Assembly: GCF_001653235.2 (NCBI RefSeq)
Contig: NW_019154061.1
Span: 1 to 54,740 of the forward strand
Direction: 5' to 3'
DNA length: 54,740 nt
DNA from: Pochonia chlamydosporia 170
Taxonomy: Eukaryota > Ascomycota > Sordariomycetes > Hypocreales > Clavicipitaceae
Notes under the pieces: model-generated
The model's input: only the letters and a program-made list of their open reading frames with translations
The model's database searches: none
What the model was told of the DNA's origin: nothing
In this document: in pieces, positions 1 to 8,773 of the stretch
How the letters are laid out: each line of letters starts with the position of its first letter
Numbering within the stretch: the first letter of the stretch is position 1
Program-made: the position numbers and the translations under genes

Positions 1-50
1 TTTATCATGTTTATCATGTTTATCATGTTTATCATGTTTATCATGTTTAT
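1..50. repeat. 9-bp tandem array (TTTATCATG)5
   Basis: Five perfect copies of TTTATCATG fill 1-45, followed by a partial copy. The array may continue left of the window. The same 9-mer in inverted orientation forms another array at 4401-4476. No coding meaning is likely; the Met-Phe-Ile ORFs across it are translations of the repeat. Confidence 0.9.
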
Positions 51-153
51 TTATGGCAACCTCCATATCGTATTGGTACAATATGGAGGCGGCGCATATT
101 ATATCGTATGTACTGCAGTATATTGTTTTATTGCCATATTATTAGCAACACTG
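51..153. mobile_element. Terminal remnant of a hAT-type DNA transposon
   Basis: Read on the minus strand, 153 downwards starts CAGTGTTGCTAATAATAT, close to the hAT 2 terminus at 45364 (CAGTGTGGTAAATAATAT, 14 of 18 identical). The interior shares the subterminal style of hAT 2: repeated CAATAT/ATATTG words and the string GCGGCGCATATT. An inverted repeat (CCTCCATAT...ATATGGAGG) lies at about 60-89. The other end is outside the window or lost, so no target duplication can be checked; the 8 bp outside the terminus are tccgtgcg (154-161). It ends only 57 bp beyond the stop codon of the neighbouring glucanosyltransferase gene. Confidence 0.5.
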
Positions 154-210
154 TCCGTGCGAAAGACACTAATTCTACCAAACTCAACATCGCCATTATT
201 CAGACGGTAT

Positions 211-1783
211 TTACAGAAGCAAGGCGCCAAACAGCGTGAATAAAACATTGAAGCCAGTGACGATGTATGGGGCCTTATCAACAGGGCCGAGAGTCGAGAC
301 ACCAGCGTTGTCAGACGACTTAGTGCCACCGCTGCCAGTGGGAGAGGCCTGGCCACCAGTGACGCTAGCGGTAGCGGTACCGCTGTCACCAGCATTCTGG
401 GAACCATCGCCGTCAAGACCGAAACCAGGACCCTTACCTGCACCGCTCTTCATGTACTTCTGAGCCTGATCGGGGATCTGTGGGACGAGGCTGGGGTTGA
501 CTTGCCAGCCAGAATCGGAGGTAGGGCAGCTGACAGAGTGTGTGGTCGTAGCAGCACCGCCTAAGCCAGTGGGAGCAGGGTTGTTCTTCAGAGCAGACTT
601 GAAAGCGGCATATTCGTCCATCTTGTCAACAGTGCCTCTGACTCCACCCTTGAGCGTCACAATACCATACTTGTTATCCTCGTACGAGTACTCGTACATC
701 AGACCACCGGAGTAGACACCAGTCATCTCACTGTTCATCAAGGCTCCGATCTCCTCAAACTTGCGGGGGCGGTTGATAATACATCCGTACTCGGACAAGC
801 TGCCAAATGACATCAGTTTATCATGGACTCCGAAGAAAGATGGAAATAGACAGCTTACAAGATAGCAATGCCGTAGTCAGTGAAGTTCTTAACCTTTTGG
901 TCCCAGCCAGCCTGCTTGAAGTTCGAGTTGCACCACGAGTAGTCGTTGAAAGCGAAGAAGTCGGATCGCATGTCATCGGAGCCGCAGTTCATATACAGAG
1001 CGGTCTGCATTCGGTTCGAAGAGACATCGGCGGCGGAGTATCCAACGGGAACCTTGCGGAGACCGCGGGAGTTCATGTAGTTCTTCATGTCACGAGTAAC
1101 AGCTTTGACATAGGGAGCTGCTTTGTTCGTATCCGTGTCGTCGTTGATGACCTCGTTGCCGGAGAAGAAGGCGAGAGTGTTGGGATAGGCAGCAAACATC
1201 TCGACAGTGGCGAAGACACTCTGGAGGTACTTGGCGTTGTATGAAGGACCTGGCTTGCTACGGTTGATGGAGAACTTGGGGTTGTTCACATCAAGAACGA
1301 GGTAAATGCCGGCATCCTGGAGGGCCCGCATGCACTTGTCGTGGTTCAGGGAGTTGTCGACTGCGTAAACGCGGATGGTATTGACGCCGAGGTCCTTGAA
1401 GTTGGGGATGTCGCGAAGACAGACATCAGTGTCGCCGAGAGGGTCCTCGTTGGCGGAAGAGCCGCCGGGCTGATAGTCAATGCCACGGATGTAGAATCGC
1501 TCATTGCCCTTCCAGAAGGCTGTAGTTCCAGTCAGCAGAGTTCATTGAGAAGTGAGATAAGATGGTAATGGACGATAAGACCAGTAACCCGCTCAATATA
1601 GCACGTCCATGTCAAGTGCGCCTGCAATAAAGAAAGGGAATCGGAAGCAGTCTTACCGTTGCCAGAAACTGTGATCGTAGGGAAGCTGGCACGCTTGGTG
1701 GGAGGTTCCTTTTCAGTGGGAGTAGGGGAGGCCGTGACCGCGCCAACGACAGCCAGGACCGAAGCAAAATTGAAGCCTTTCAT
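211..1783 (-). CDS. GPI-anchored 1,3-beta-glucanosyltransferase (GH72, Gel/Gas family)
   Basis: Cell-wall transglycosylase that cuts internal beta-1,3-glucan bonds and joins the released end to another chain; it acts at the plasma membrane and wall. Three exons are inferred: 1783-1657, 1519-859 and 799-211, with GT-AG introns 1656-1520 and 858-800. The total of 1377 nt gives 458 residues, close to the roughly 450 of Gel1-type enzymes without a C-terminal CBM43. The N-terminus is a signal peptide (MKGFNFASVLAVVGAVTAS). The splice junctions rebuild two family blocks: GNAFWKGNERFYIRGIDYQP, and AIFLSEYGC. The catalytic glutamates are visible in SGNEV (about residue 165) and SEYGC (about 266). A Ser/Gly/Thr-rich stretch and hydrophobic tail (FNVLFTLFGALLL) fit GPI attachment. 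The gene looks intact. It faces away from the secreted-protein gene at 3141 across about 1.36 kb. The exact paralogue cannot be named. Confidence 0.93.
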
Positions 1784-3140
1784 GATGTATCGATATCTGG
1801 TGGTAAGACAAATGCGCGTGATAGCTGTGGTGGTTAAATCGAATGAAATGGTAAATAAATACTCGAGTGGAGGTCAGCTAGCAACAAGAACAAAGCAAGG
1901 CTCAAATAATTAACGGCCGGGCTTCAAATTAGAAACAAATTAAGCAAAACGTCCAATATCGACCGAGTTGGATTAATGGCAGTAAAGAGAAAGCCGCACG
2001 AAGAAGTAGCGAGCGAGATTTTGATAGAAGAGAAACAAGGAATTCCTACGGAGTGGGACATGACAGGGGAGGGAGGGGAGGAAGGGCCTTCATAGCCAGC
2101 GACGCTACAACTAACTTGGGAGTTGGACACAGGGTCCCGAAACGGGAGGGTCGTTGAGCTCCAGGAATAATAGAGCACTAGCAGCATCTTTCAGTAGGAG
2201 GGCCACGCGTCTCGATATTTTGACTTGTTTCAGCACCCTGACAAAGGTTGCGCGCTCGGGAGCTACGTCTGACAAATTGATGTCAGGATAAATTTCATTT
2301 ATATTGGCACCACACTCCCTTGTGCTAGTTCAAATCCCTGTCACCGCTTGTCAATACTCAGGTAAATACGGGTGACTAATAGATGGCCGACTGGGATCCG
2401 TCGTCGTAAATACGAAGTTATAAAGGCTGGTACAGTACCTCGCCGTGTGGTTATGACGAAAGCCCCTCGGAGGGGGGCCGAGAAAAGGCTCCCCCCCCCC
2501 CCCCAAACACTAAGGCTCAAATGATAGACAATAGACAAGCAACTGGTCTGTGTGCTAACCTAGCAATCGCCTACGATGCGGAAAACCAACGTGGCGATCC
2601 TTTGGCCATTGTTTGGGTCATTTAACTTTTCCTGACCCCAAGTTACACACAGTGGACAGAATTATCCACGATACAGTGCATGTCACTTAGGGAGTATCCA
2701 TATGCAGCGGACTCATGCCGTCGACCCCCAGGTTCTCGAATTCGGCCTTGCTCTGCGTGGACCCACGAAATCCCACGGTAGACTCATAAAATGAACAAGT
2801 CTTTGAGAAAGTCTGTCTGTGCTACACCTGGTGTATTTTGCGGGACGGTGAGATGTATAAATCTAGCTTCCAGCCCCCGTTAGACCTCCCATCATTATTG
2901 TAGCTATTCGCCAATTCACTATCATTTATTCCTTGTTGTTGTGTTTTGTCTTCGGGTTCACATTCATTCTTGACACTCATCATTTTCATAGCTACATTCC
3001 TTCTTGAAAACAAACCATACATTGACTAGGCTTCGTGTTTAACCAGCACTTCAGCCCCTCGAACGTACATCTCTGAGGCTAGTTCTGGAGACCAACAACA
3101 GTCGTTTTTACACAACTACAAGACAACAAAGCCAGTCAAA
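1784..3140. promoter_or_regulatory. Divergent intergenic region between two secreted-protein genes
   Basis: This 1.36-kb stretch separates the start codons of two divergently read genes, so it should hold both promoters. I see no coding sequence. It contains a C-rich homopolymer near 2490-2505 and a pyrimidine- and CA-rich leader just before the start at 3141 (ACAACTACAAGACAACAAAG...), typical of expressed fungal genes. No defined operator or TATA box could be assigned with confidence. Confidence 0.5.
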
Positions 3141-3644
3141 ATGCATTTCGCTACTTCGGCTCTAGCCTTCGTTGCCTCTGGTGCTGCTGCCAGCGCCGCC
3201 AGCGTCACCTTCTGGACTCTCGACCATGCCACCCGCACTGTCTACTTCACCCCCAGCTTTGGTTCCTCTAAGCTCGACTCCGTCGTCGTCAGCAACGCGG
3301 AGAAGAAGGTTGTCCATTTCCCCGACAACTGGACGGGCAATTTCTACGCCGTGCAAGAGGGCCAAAACAACGTTCCTGGTATGCTTGGCGAAGTCAACTT
3401 CAACGCTTGGAACGGCCTGACCTACTTCGATGTCTCCGCTATCGTTAACCCCAGCGACCACAACAACGTCAAGCAGATGTGGCCTGCCAGTGCCGAGTCC
3501 CCAATGTCTGGCTGCGAGGTCTTCCCTTGCAACAACGCCTACTACCTTCCCAATGACGTCCAGACCAAGGCCACTAAGGAGACCCACATCATCACCAGTC
3601 TTGGCTCTGGTTCCACCGGCCTGAAATTCGCTGAGGCGCATTAA
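3141..3644 (+). CDS. Small secreted protein, family often annotated 'DNase1 protein' in ascomycetes
   Basis: A single-exon ORF of 167 residues. The N-terminus is a clear signal peptide (MHFATSALAFVASGAAASA). The mature part has NWTGNFYAVQEG, GMLGEVNFNAWNGLTYFDVS, SGCEVFPCNNAYYLPND and a short Gly/Ser-rich end, with two closely spaced Cys that could form a disulphide. This pattern matches a conserved ascomycete family that databases often label 'DNase1 protein'. I know of no evidence in the sequence for nuclease activity: there is no recognisable nuclease active site, and the all-beta look fits an extracellular structural or binding protein. The start has a purine at -3 (AAAATG). The C-terminus after GSGSTG is short and may be trimmed compared with relatives. 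It is the only other likely host gene in the window. Confidence 0.8.
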   Translation: MHFATSALAFVASGAAASAASVTFWTLDHATRTVYFTPSFGSSKLDSVVVSNAEKKVVHFPDNWTGNFYAVQEGQNNVPGMLGEVNFNAWNGLTYFDVSAIVNPSDHNNVKQMWPASAESPMSGCEVFPCNNAYYLPNDVQTKATKETHIITSLGSGSTGLKFAEAH

Positions 3645-3814
3645 ACGGATTTCTTATAAGCAATTGATATGCTGATCCAACTACTTTGCTCCGGGGTCGC
3701 TCGTAGTGGTCGCTGTTGTTGAATAACGCTGCCTCTGTCGACTGTAAAGCAAACTTGGAGTCAGGGTTGAAAGCCACTCCACTCAATCCACGCGGTGGGT
3801 CCACTCGTGGATTT
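3645..3814. other. Downstream sequence of the secreted-protein gene
   Basis: No gene or repeat recognised apart from a short ORF in another frame. It ends at the LTR fragment that starts at 3815. Confidence 0.4.
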
Positions 3815-3905
3815 TGTCAGAAATACGATGGCACTACAGTATCACGGAGAGAGGTCTATATTTAAAATGGAATTAAGTTGATTATTCTTGTTGTGTCTCT
3901 GTGTC
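3815..3905. repeat. Fragment of a Copia-type LTR
   Basis: Starts TGTCAGAAATAC and runs parallel for about 90 bp to the start of the LTR at 18595-18823. Shared blocks include GGCACTAC, ATCAC.GAGAG.GGTC and TTAAGTTGATTATT versus TTTAGTTGATTATTATT. No matching TTCTGACA end is found, so this is a decayed or truncated solo LTR. Confidence 0.55.
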
Positions 3906-4063
3906 TGCTTGTCTAGCCTCAAGAGTTAAGATCCTTTGTCACACAATTGTCGTGTTCACATGAGATCGAGTATGACGGCAACGAAAGTGCCATTTGTATT
4001 GAATGAGAATTATCTGAAGAACAAATGAAAGAAAGGAATGAATGCAGCTATTTATCTTGTAAG

Positions 4064-4278
4064 CAGCTTCGCCGAAGCGGCGAAGCTGTAACAAGTAACC
4101 ATTTCTGATACAATCTCAAGACCAGGAGTCGTTGGTGATACAATGCCGCGACGCGGCATTGTGGCATTGTAAAAAGCAACGACTTCCCCCGTCTTGAAGT
4201 CGTGATAGCTGACAGCCTGATGTGCGACATCCTTTTTATCTTCACTCCCCAACCACCTGAATTCATTCAGGTGGTTGG
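4064..4278. repeat. Cluster of three perfect hairpins
   Basis: Three perfect inverted repeats lie within 215 bp: 4064-4088 (CAGCTTCGCC / GGCGAAGCTG, extended by CTTGT...ACAAG outside), 4140-4162 (ACAATGCCGCG / CGCGGCATTGT with a one-base centre) and 4249-4278 (CCAACCACCTGAA / TTCAGGTGGTTGG with a four-base loop). Such hairpins are common in LTRs and small DNA elements; no owner could be assigned here. Confidence 0.8.
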
Positions 4279-4294
4279 CCAGCCTAAAGATAGA

Positions 4295-4482
4295 CATGAT
4301 AAATCTAGGTACCCTGTCACACTTCACGACTCGTTTGCATAACTGGACGACGATCGGGCAGAAGATCCCCTGTGAATCGGGCAACGAGAGACTCTCTTGA
4401 ATAAACATGATAAACATGATAAACATGATAAACATGATAAACATGATAAACATGATAAACATGATAAACATGATAAATCTAG
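4295..4482. repeat. Segment between 14-bp direct repeats
   Basis: CATGATAAATCTAG occurs at 4295-4308 and 4469-4482. Between them lie about 90 bp of unique sequence followed by the 9-bp array. The arrangement resembles a retroposed segment with a simple-repeat 3' tail and target duplications, but the second copy overlaps the array, so slippage could also explain it. Confidence 0.35.
4401..4476. repeat. 9-bp tandem array (ATAAACATG)8, inverted copy of the array at 1-50
   Basis: Eight perfect units fill 4401-4472, plus a partial unit. The reverse complement contains the same 9-mer as the array at the left edge of the window, so the two arrays bracket the host-gene island in inverted orientation. 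Confidence 0.9.
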
Positions 4483-4573
4483 ATGCCCCTCGCTAAGCGT
4501 CAAGCCATCCCATTTTGGGTAATTCCATCCATTTTGGGCCTTAGTTGATCAGTTCCCGAGGCGAACTAAGATT

Positions 4574-4641
4574 ATGTGCTATGTGCTATGTGCTATGTGC
4601 TATGTGCTATGTGCTGCGTGCTTCGTGCTGCGTGGTACGTG
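4574..4641. repeat. 7-bp tandem array (ATGTGCT)n
   Basis: Six perfect copies of ATGTGCT fill 4574-4615, followed by degenerate GTGCTGCGTGCTTCGTGCT units to about 4641. A simple satellite with no coding role. Confidence 0.85.
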
Positions 4642-4949
4642 CTATGGTGCATTGGCAATACATCATGATACAGCAGCATCATATTAATGAGAAAAAAATG
4701 AGAAAAATGATCTTCTTCTTCCCCTGTGGTCCCCGTAGCTTGAAAGTCGTCAGTTACGGCGGTTTCCCCTCAAACATATGCCCAATACTACGGGACGTTT
4801 TTTCCCCTAGTCGCGATGTCAACCTTTTCCCTCCTCAATCCTCACATCAATACAGCACTTCCCATCCTCCGGCCTCTAATGCTTTGGTGTTCGGTATAAC
4901 CTCAGTATGACCTCAGTAACGTTAGAAATTTGATGCCTGAGGAATCATG
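4642..4949. other. Spacer before the Fot1 element
   Basis: No gene recognised. It holds a poly-purine stretch (about 4690-4710) and a short duplication ACCTCAGTA near 4900-4920. Confidence 0.4.
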
Positions 4950-4951
4950 TA

Positions 4952-7264
4952 AGGGATTTTACGGTGATGCGCCGGATCCGCTGATGTGCCGGATTTTAAC
5001 CAGCCTATGCATGCGATTTCAATGCAGAGCAACACAACACACACTAACTAAAATCCCTCAAGACTGGAAAAATGATAAAATGATAACTGGTAGATGCATC
5101 TTAATCTATGTCATAATCTTCAAGCCATCGTGGCCGCTTGCTATTACGCTGCGGTCGCCCCGAGTCCCGATATGACACTACCATTTCTCGGGTACTCTCA
5201 ACAACCAGAGAAGGTCTTTTTGAACCAGCTATTCTTGCTGAAGTCATCTTTAACTGCTTCTCCGACGTTTTCTTGCAGTTATTTAGTGATATCGAGGGTA
5301 CTGACATCTCCACAGTTGACGGAAGAGCGACAATTATTTCGTCCTGAGTCCTCTCATTGCCTTCGATAGCATCAAAATCTTCCTGCAGCTTTGGCTGCTT
5401 CTGTTTGGATATTTGCCGATTGGATTCTCTAAGAGAATCTTAAATCTGTCGGTTGATCTCTCTCTCTTGCTTCCTGGCTTCCTTTACTTGCCGCTTTCGT
5501 TCCCTTTCTTCATTTCGTTGCCGCCTCCTCTCTAAGACCTGTGCTTTTTGCGCCGCCGCCTTCTGTTGCCGTTGAGTCTTTTCCGTTTCCCTCTGAAGAG
5601 CCTCCTCTTGCTTCCTGGCCTCTATTGTGGCTTTCTTTAAACGTGCTTGTGCGATTTTTGCCGGGCTAAATACCTGGGCCGAGTTAGGGTCCGTACGATC
5701 AAAGAGGTAATCTTTCAGAGCTTTACCGCGTTGTCTGCGCTGTTTCTCATGAATAATTGTTTCACGGAGTCCTTGGTTCTTAGATCTGAGCAGCTCAACC
5801 TCCGCTTGAAGGCTTTCAAGCGTACTCTTTAGCTTTCGAGCACCAGAGCCAGAATCCCTTGATTTATCGACTACATTGTCAACCAGTCGCCGTAGTTCCC
5901 GGGCAGTAGGCTTCTGCAGGGCTATAGAGTCTGCCGAGTCACTGCCTGTATCTGGGTCCTCTTCTTCAATCTTGGCGATCTGTGATAGGACGACTTCTGG
6001 ATCAAAAGGGAGGAGACCCGTCCGTCTCTACCCACTGGCGATATTCTCGGGAGAGAAGGAAGCTTCAAAAGCCCAAAATAGGGTCCAAAACTCACGCTTC
6101 GATAGACTAATGAGTCCTTGAGTCTTTGCCGTCCAACGGACCAGCTAATCAGTGTATGCCGTAGAGAGGGGGCTAAATAACGACACGTCTAGTGGCTGGA
6201 GACGATGCGTGGAATGGGGCGGAAAGACCGCAACAATGATTCGGTGCTAGTCGCACCACTCCAGGAAGTCCATATTAATGTGGCTAGAGTGCCCATCGGT
6301 AATTAGAAGGCGGTAATCACGACCGTTACGTGCCTTTGCTTTGGTAAAGCGATCAAAAACGCCTATAAGCCACTCTTTACCAAGCTCGTGATTAGTCCAA
6401 CCCGTCTCAGATGTCGTAAAGAAGGCCGATTGATGCTCGGGGTTAAATTCCGTCAGCCAAGAGTCCTGGACCTGTCCAGCCTTGCCTTGGTAGATAAGGA
6501 ATGGGGGTAGCGACGTCATGTCCTGAGAGATGCAAGCCAGGAATGTAATCCAGGATCGACTCCCGTCTTGTGATGCACCGAGAAGCTTGCCTTGCTTTTT
6601 GAGATTAAGAGTGAAAACTCTCTTGGTTTTATTTATCACACCCATGAGAAAACCTTTTTCATCTATGTTATATGTGTTGGAAGGGGCGATGTCGTATTCC
6701 TCGATTTTCTTGCGAATCTTTCGCTATTAGCAACGAAACTAAGGGGCTGTGCGCAGACTTACCAGCTCAAAATATGCTTTATACCTAGGTGTATTATCTG
6801 CTCTCCTTCGTGCTATGTCAAAGCCATCAAACCAGGTGCAACCAAGGTCACTATAATGGCGTTTAACGAAGCCATACGCCTAGTTCCTTCCAACCTCTAT
6901 TTTCGCTATATCCTGAGCGAAATTCTTGATCATAGTCAGGGTAGGTGGAATGCCACGTGATGAAAGCTTATGAATATACGCAACAAGTTCTTGTTCCTGT
7001 TGTTTTGACAGTCGTGATTTATACAAATCGTCGGCATCACGTCTTGACCGCTGTTTGCCTTGATGTCGGCGTCGCAATGTAGTCTCATCGCAATTGAAAC
7101 GCCGTGCGGTCTTTGCATAATTAATTGACTCTGAAGATTTCAGAAATTTAAGTGCCTCGTCAATTGCAGCCATGGTTGTTGAGATATTCGAGGTTGAAGC
7201 CGAGTGAATGAAGCGGTGTGAATCCGGCAGATCATCGGATCCGGCGCTTCACCGTAAAATCACT
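4952..7264 (-). mobile_element. Fot1/pogo (Tc1-mariner superfamily) DNA transposon, complete
   Basis: The first 44 bp (4952-4995) and the reverse complement of the last 44 bp (7221-7264) agree at 40 positions. Both begin AG.GATTTTACGGTGA. The element is bounded by TA on both sides (4950-4951 and 7265-7266), the known target duplication of this superfamily. It is 2313 bp long and carries one transposase reading frame on the minus strand, now broken by nonsense codons. Confidence 0.9.
5101..7173 (-). pseudogene. Fot1/pogo-type DDE transposase, nonsense-mutated
   Basis: One continuous reading frame from ATG 7173 to the stop at 5101. It starts with a psq-like helix-turn-helix (INYAKTARRFNCDETTLRRR). 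A short putative intron (GTAAGT...TAATAG, about 39 nt, near 6719-6757) precedes the DDE domain: NTYNIDEKGF, LLITDGHSSHIN, then FPPHSTHRLQPLDVSLFSPL. The C-terminal third is a charged, Gln/Arg/Lys-rich coiled coil. Five in-frame stops lie at 6880, 6247, 6145, 6028 and 5440. Each can be explained by one C-to-T or G-to-A change from a Gln or Trp codon expected at that place (for example RN[W]AYGF and WCD[Q]HRI). The protein cannot be made in full, so the element is non-autonomous now. Confidence 0.88.
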
Positions 7265-7405
7265 TATGCCCTCAGGGTTCTCGAGGTTCTCAAGGTTCTC
7301 AACGTATCCAAAGACCGTCAGGGTTCTCAATGCCCTCAATATTTTGGCATCTTCCAACACTTCTTAACAAAAAGTTCCAGCCACAATGCCTGACCCAAAG
7401 CCCAT

Positions 7406-8599
7406 ATGGTATTTCACCCTATTCTATTGCCCTCTCCTATTATGTCTACGTGGTTTACTGTTCTCGCCCGTGTAGCTGAGGTATGTAGAATCCCGGACTC
7501 CCCATATCACAATGCCCTATGTGAGTTCGAGGAAGGCAGAAGTGATGTCTCAACAGGGGACTGGAGGAGCTTTCATATCGCGTTCTATGGTGATCTGTTG
7601 GACACTGGGCGAGCATACATGATCCGCGGTCAGGCTCGGCTTCCAGGGAATGACGAGGCAGAGGCGCCTAAGGCAAGTATTCTCTCTCTCCTCTGACTCC
7701 GTCCTTTGATGCTACACCGTTCTTCACCCTCCGCAAGTTGCTTGCTGATCGTTATACAGTTTACTGCCTTTGACGCTATTCCTTTGGCAGCGGACTGTCT
7801 GCCCATCCATCAGTTGCGTATCAATGCGGCAGCGGAATTAACTTGCACACCGCGGTTTGTAGACGCCACTCGCACGTTCGAATTCGAAGCGAAGCTTACT
7901 GGGTACTATGGCGATCCCGCCCCTCCAGCCTTACGCAACGACAGAGCCTTCAAAGCTTCGCAAACCCGTACAAAGACTCAATACATTTACGCTGAACAGT
8001 CTCCCAAATTTGATCGCACTCTCGGTAGCGAAAACCTGCGCGCTCAGAGCAGGCTCTTCGTCGATGGTTTCTATACCTTTCCAGATGAGGAGACCCAGCA
8101 GCCTGGGTATCTTGACTTGCTCGCGGTGTCCTTTAACTCCACCAACAAAGACCCTGTAAACAGTGTCGGTTCTCCTGCCAAGGGGGGCTCATCTCGTCGT
8201 AGAGATGTGCCGCTTAAGATGTCACCTGGCAAGCAGGCAAACATGAGAAGAGTGCCCGCTCCTATGACTCCGCCCAACTCGCGCTTTGCTTTGCACAGTG
8301 GGAGTTCCGCTTCAACGCCTCATACTGTATCTGACACATTTACTCCCGGGAGCGCCAGTTCCACCCCCTCCCTCACAATGGGTGATGGCAGCAGGGGGGG
8401 TTTAGTTGTTGATTTTGAGGTTCTCAAGAGCGGGCCCGAGGCTCAAGACGATCATTCTGCGATGGGCTCTTTTGCCCCAGGTGGTTTGCAGAACAAGCGC
8501 CAAGCAACTGCTCCCCCTCAGGAGCCTTCTTCTAAGCGCAGTCGGAAGCCGAGCCAGAAAGCAAAGGAGATGTTGACCGAAGATGAGCTTGAGGAATAA
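7406..8599 (+). CDS. Helitron-associated accessory protein of unknown function
   Basis: Two exons are inferred, 7406-7672 and 7760-8599, joined by an 87-nt GC-AG intron (AAG|GCAAGT...TTATACAG). The junction reads EAEAPK-FTAFDAIPL in frame, giving about 368 residues. The first half has alternating hydrophobic strands (LDTGRAYMIRGQARLPG, TFEFEAKLTGYYGD, SRLFVDGFYTF) and could be a beta-rich nucleic-acid-binding fold. The second half is Ser/Pro-rich low complexity with basic clusters (SSKRSRKPSQKAKEM) and an acidic end. It lies 174 bp upstream of the Helitron 1 replicase on the same strand, a position often filled in fungal Helitrons by single-strand-binding-like partners. The true start is uncertain because exon 1 could begin earlier through another small intron. 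Function is inference only. Confidence 0.55.
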
Positions 8600-8773
8600 G
8601 AGGCATCCTTTGTTTTGGCTGTTTATGTATTTTAGAACTGCACTGATTCTAATTCTCTTTAGACTCTGCATTTACGCCTTCCCACTACCCAGTGCGTAGA
8701 ACGCCCAGTAAGGCACAGTCTAACTGTGCCCCTATAATGTCTGAAGTCCGGCAGCAACGATTTTGCAGCTATA

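Noticed and set aside
4052..4471. 139-codon minus-strand ORF starting with Met-Phe-Ile repeats
   Set aside because: Its start is the 9-bp array and its body covers perfect hairpins; no protein family features are visible.
1..4482. Telomere-proximal repeat
   Set aside because: The 9-bp array is not TTAGGG-like, so it does not show that the window is at a telomere, although telomere-linked-type helicases are often subtelomeric.
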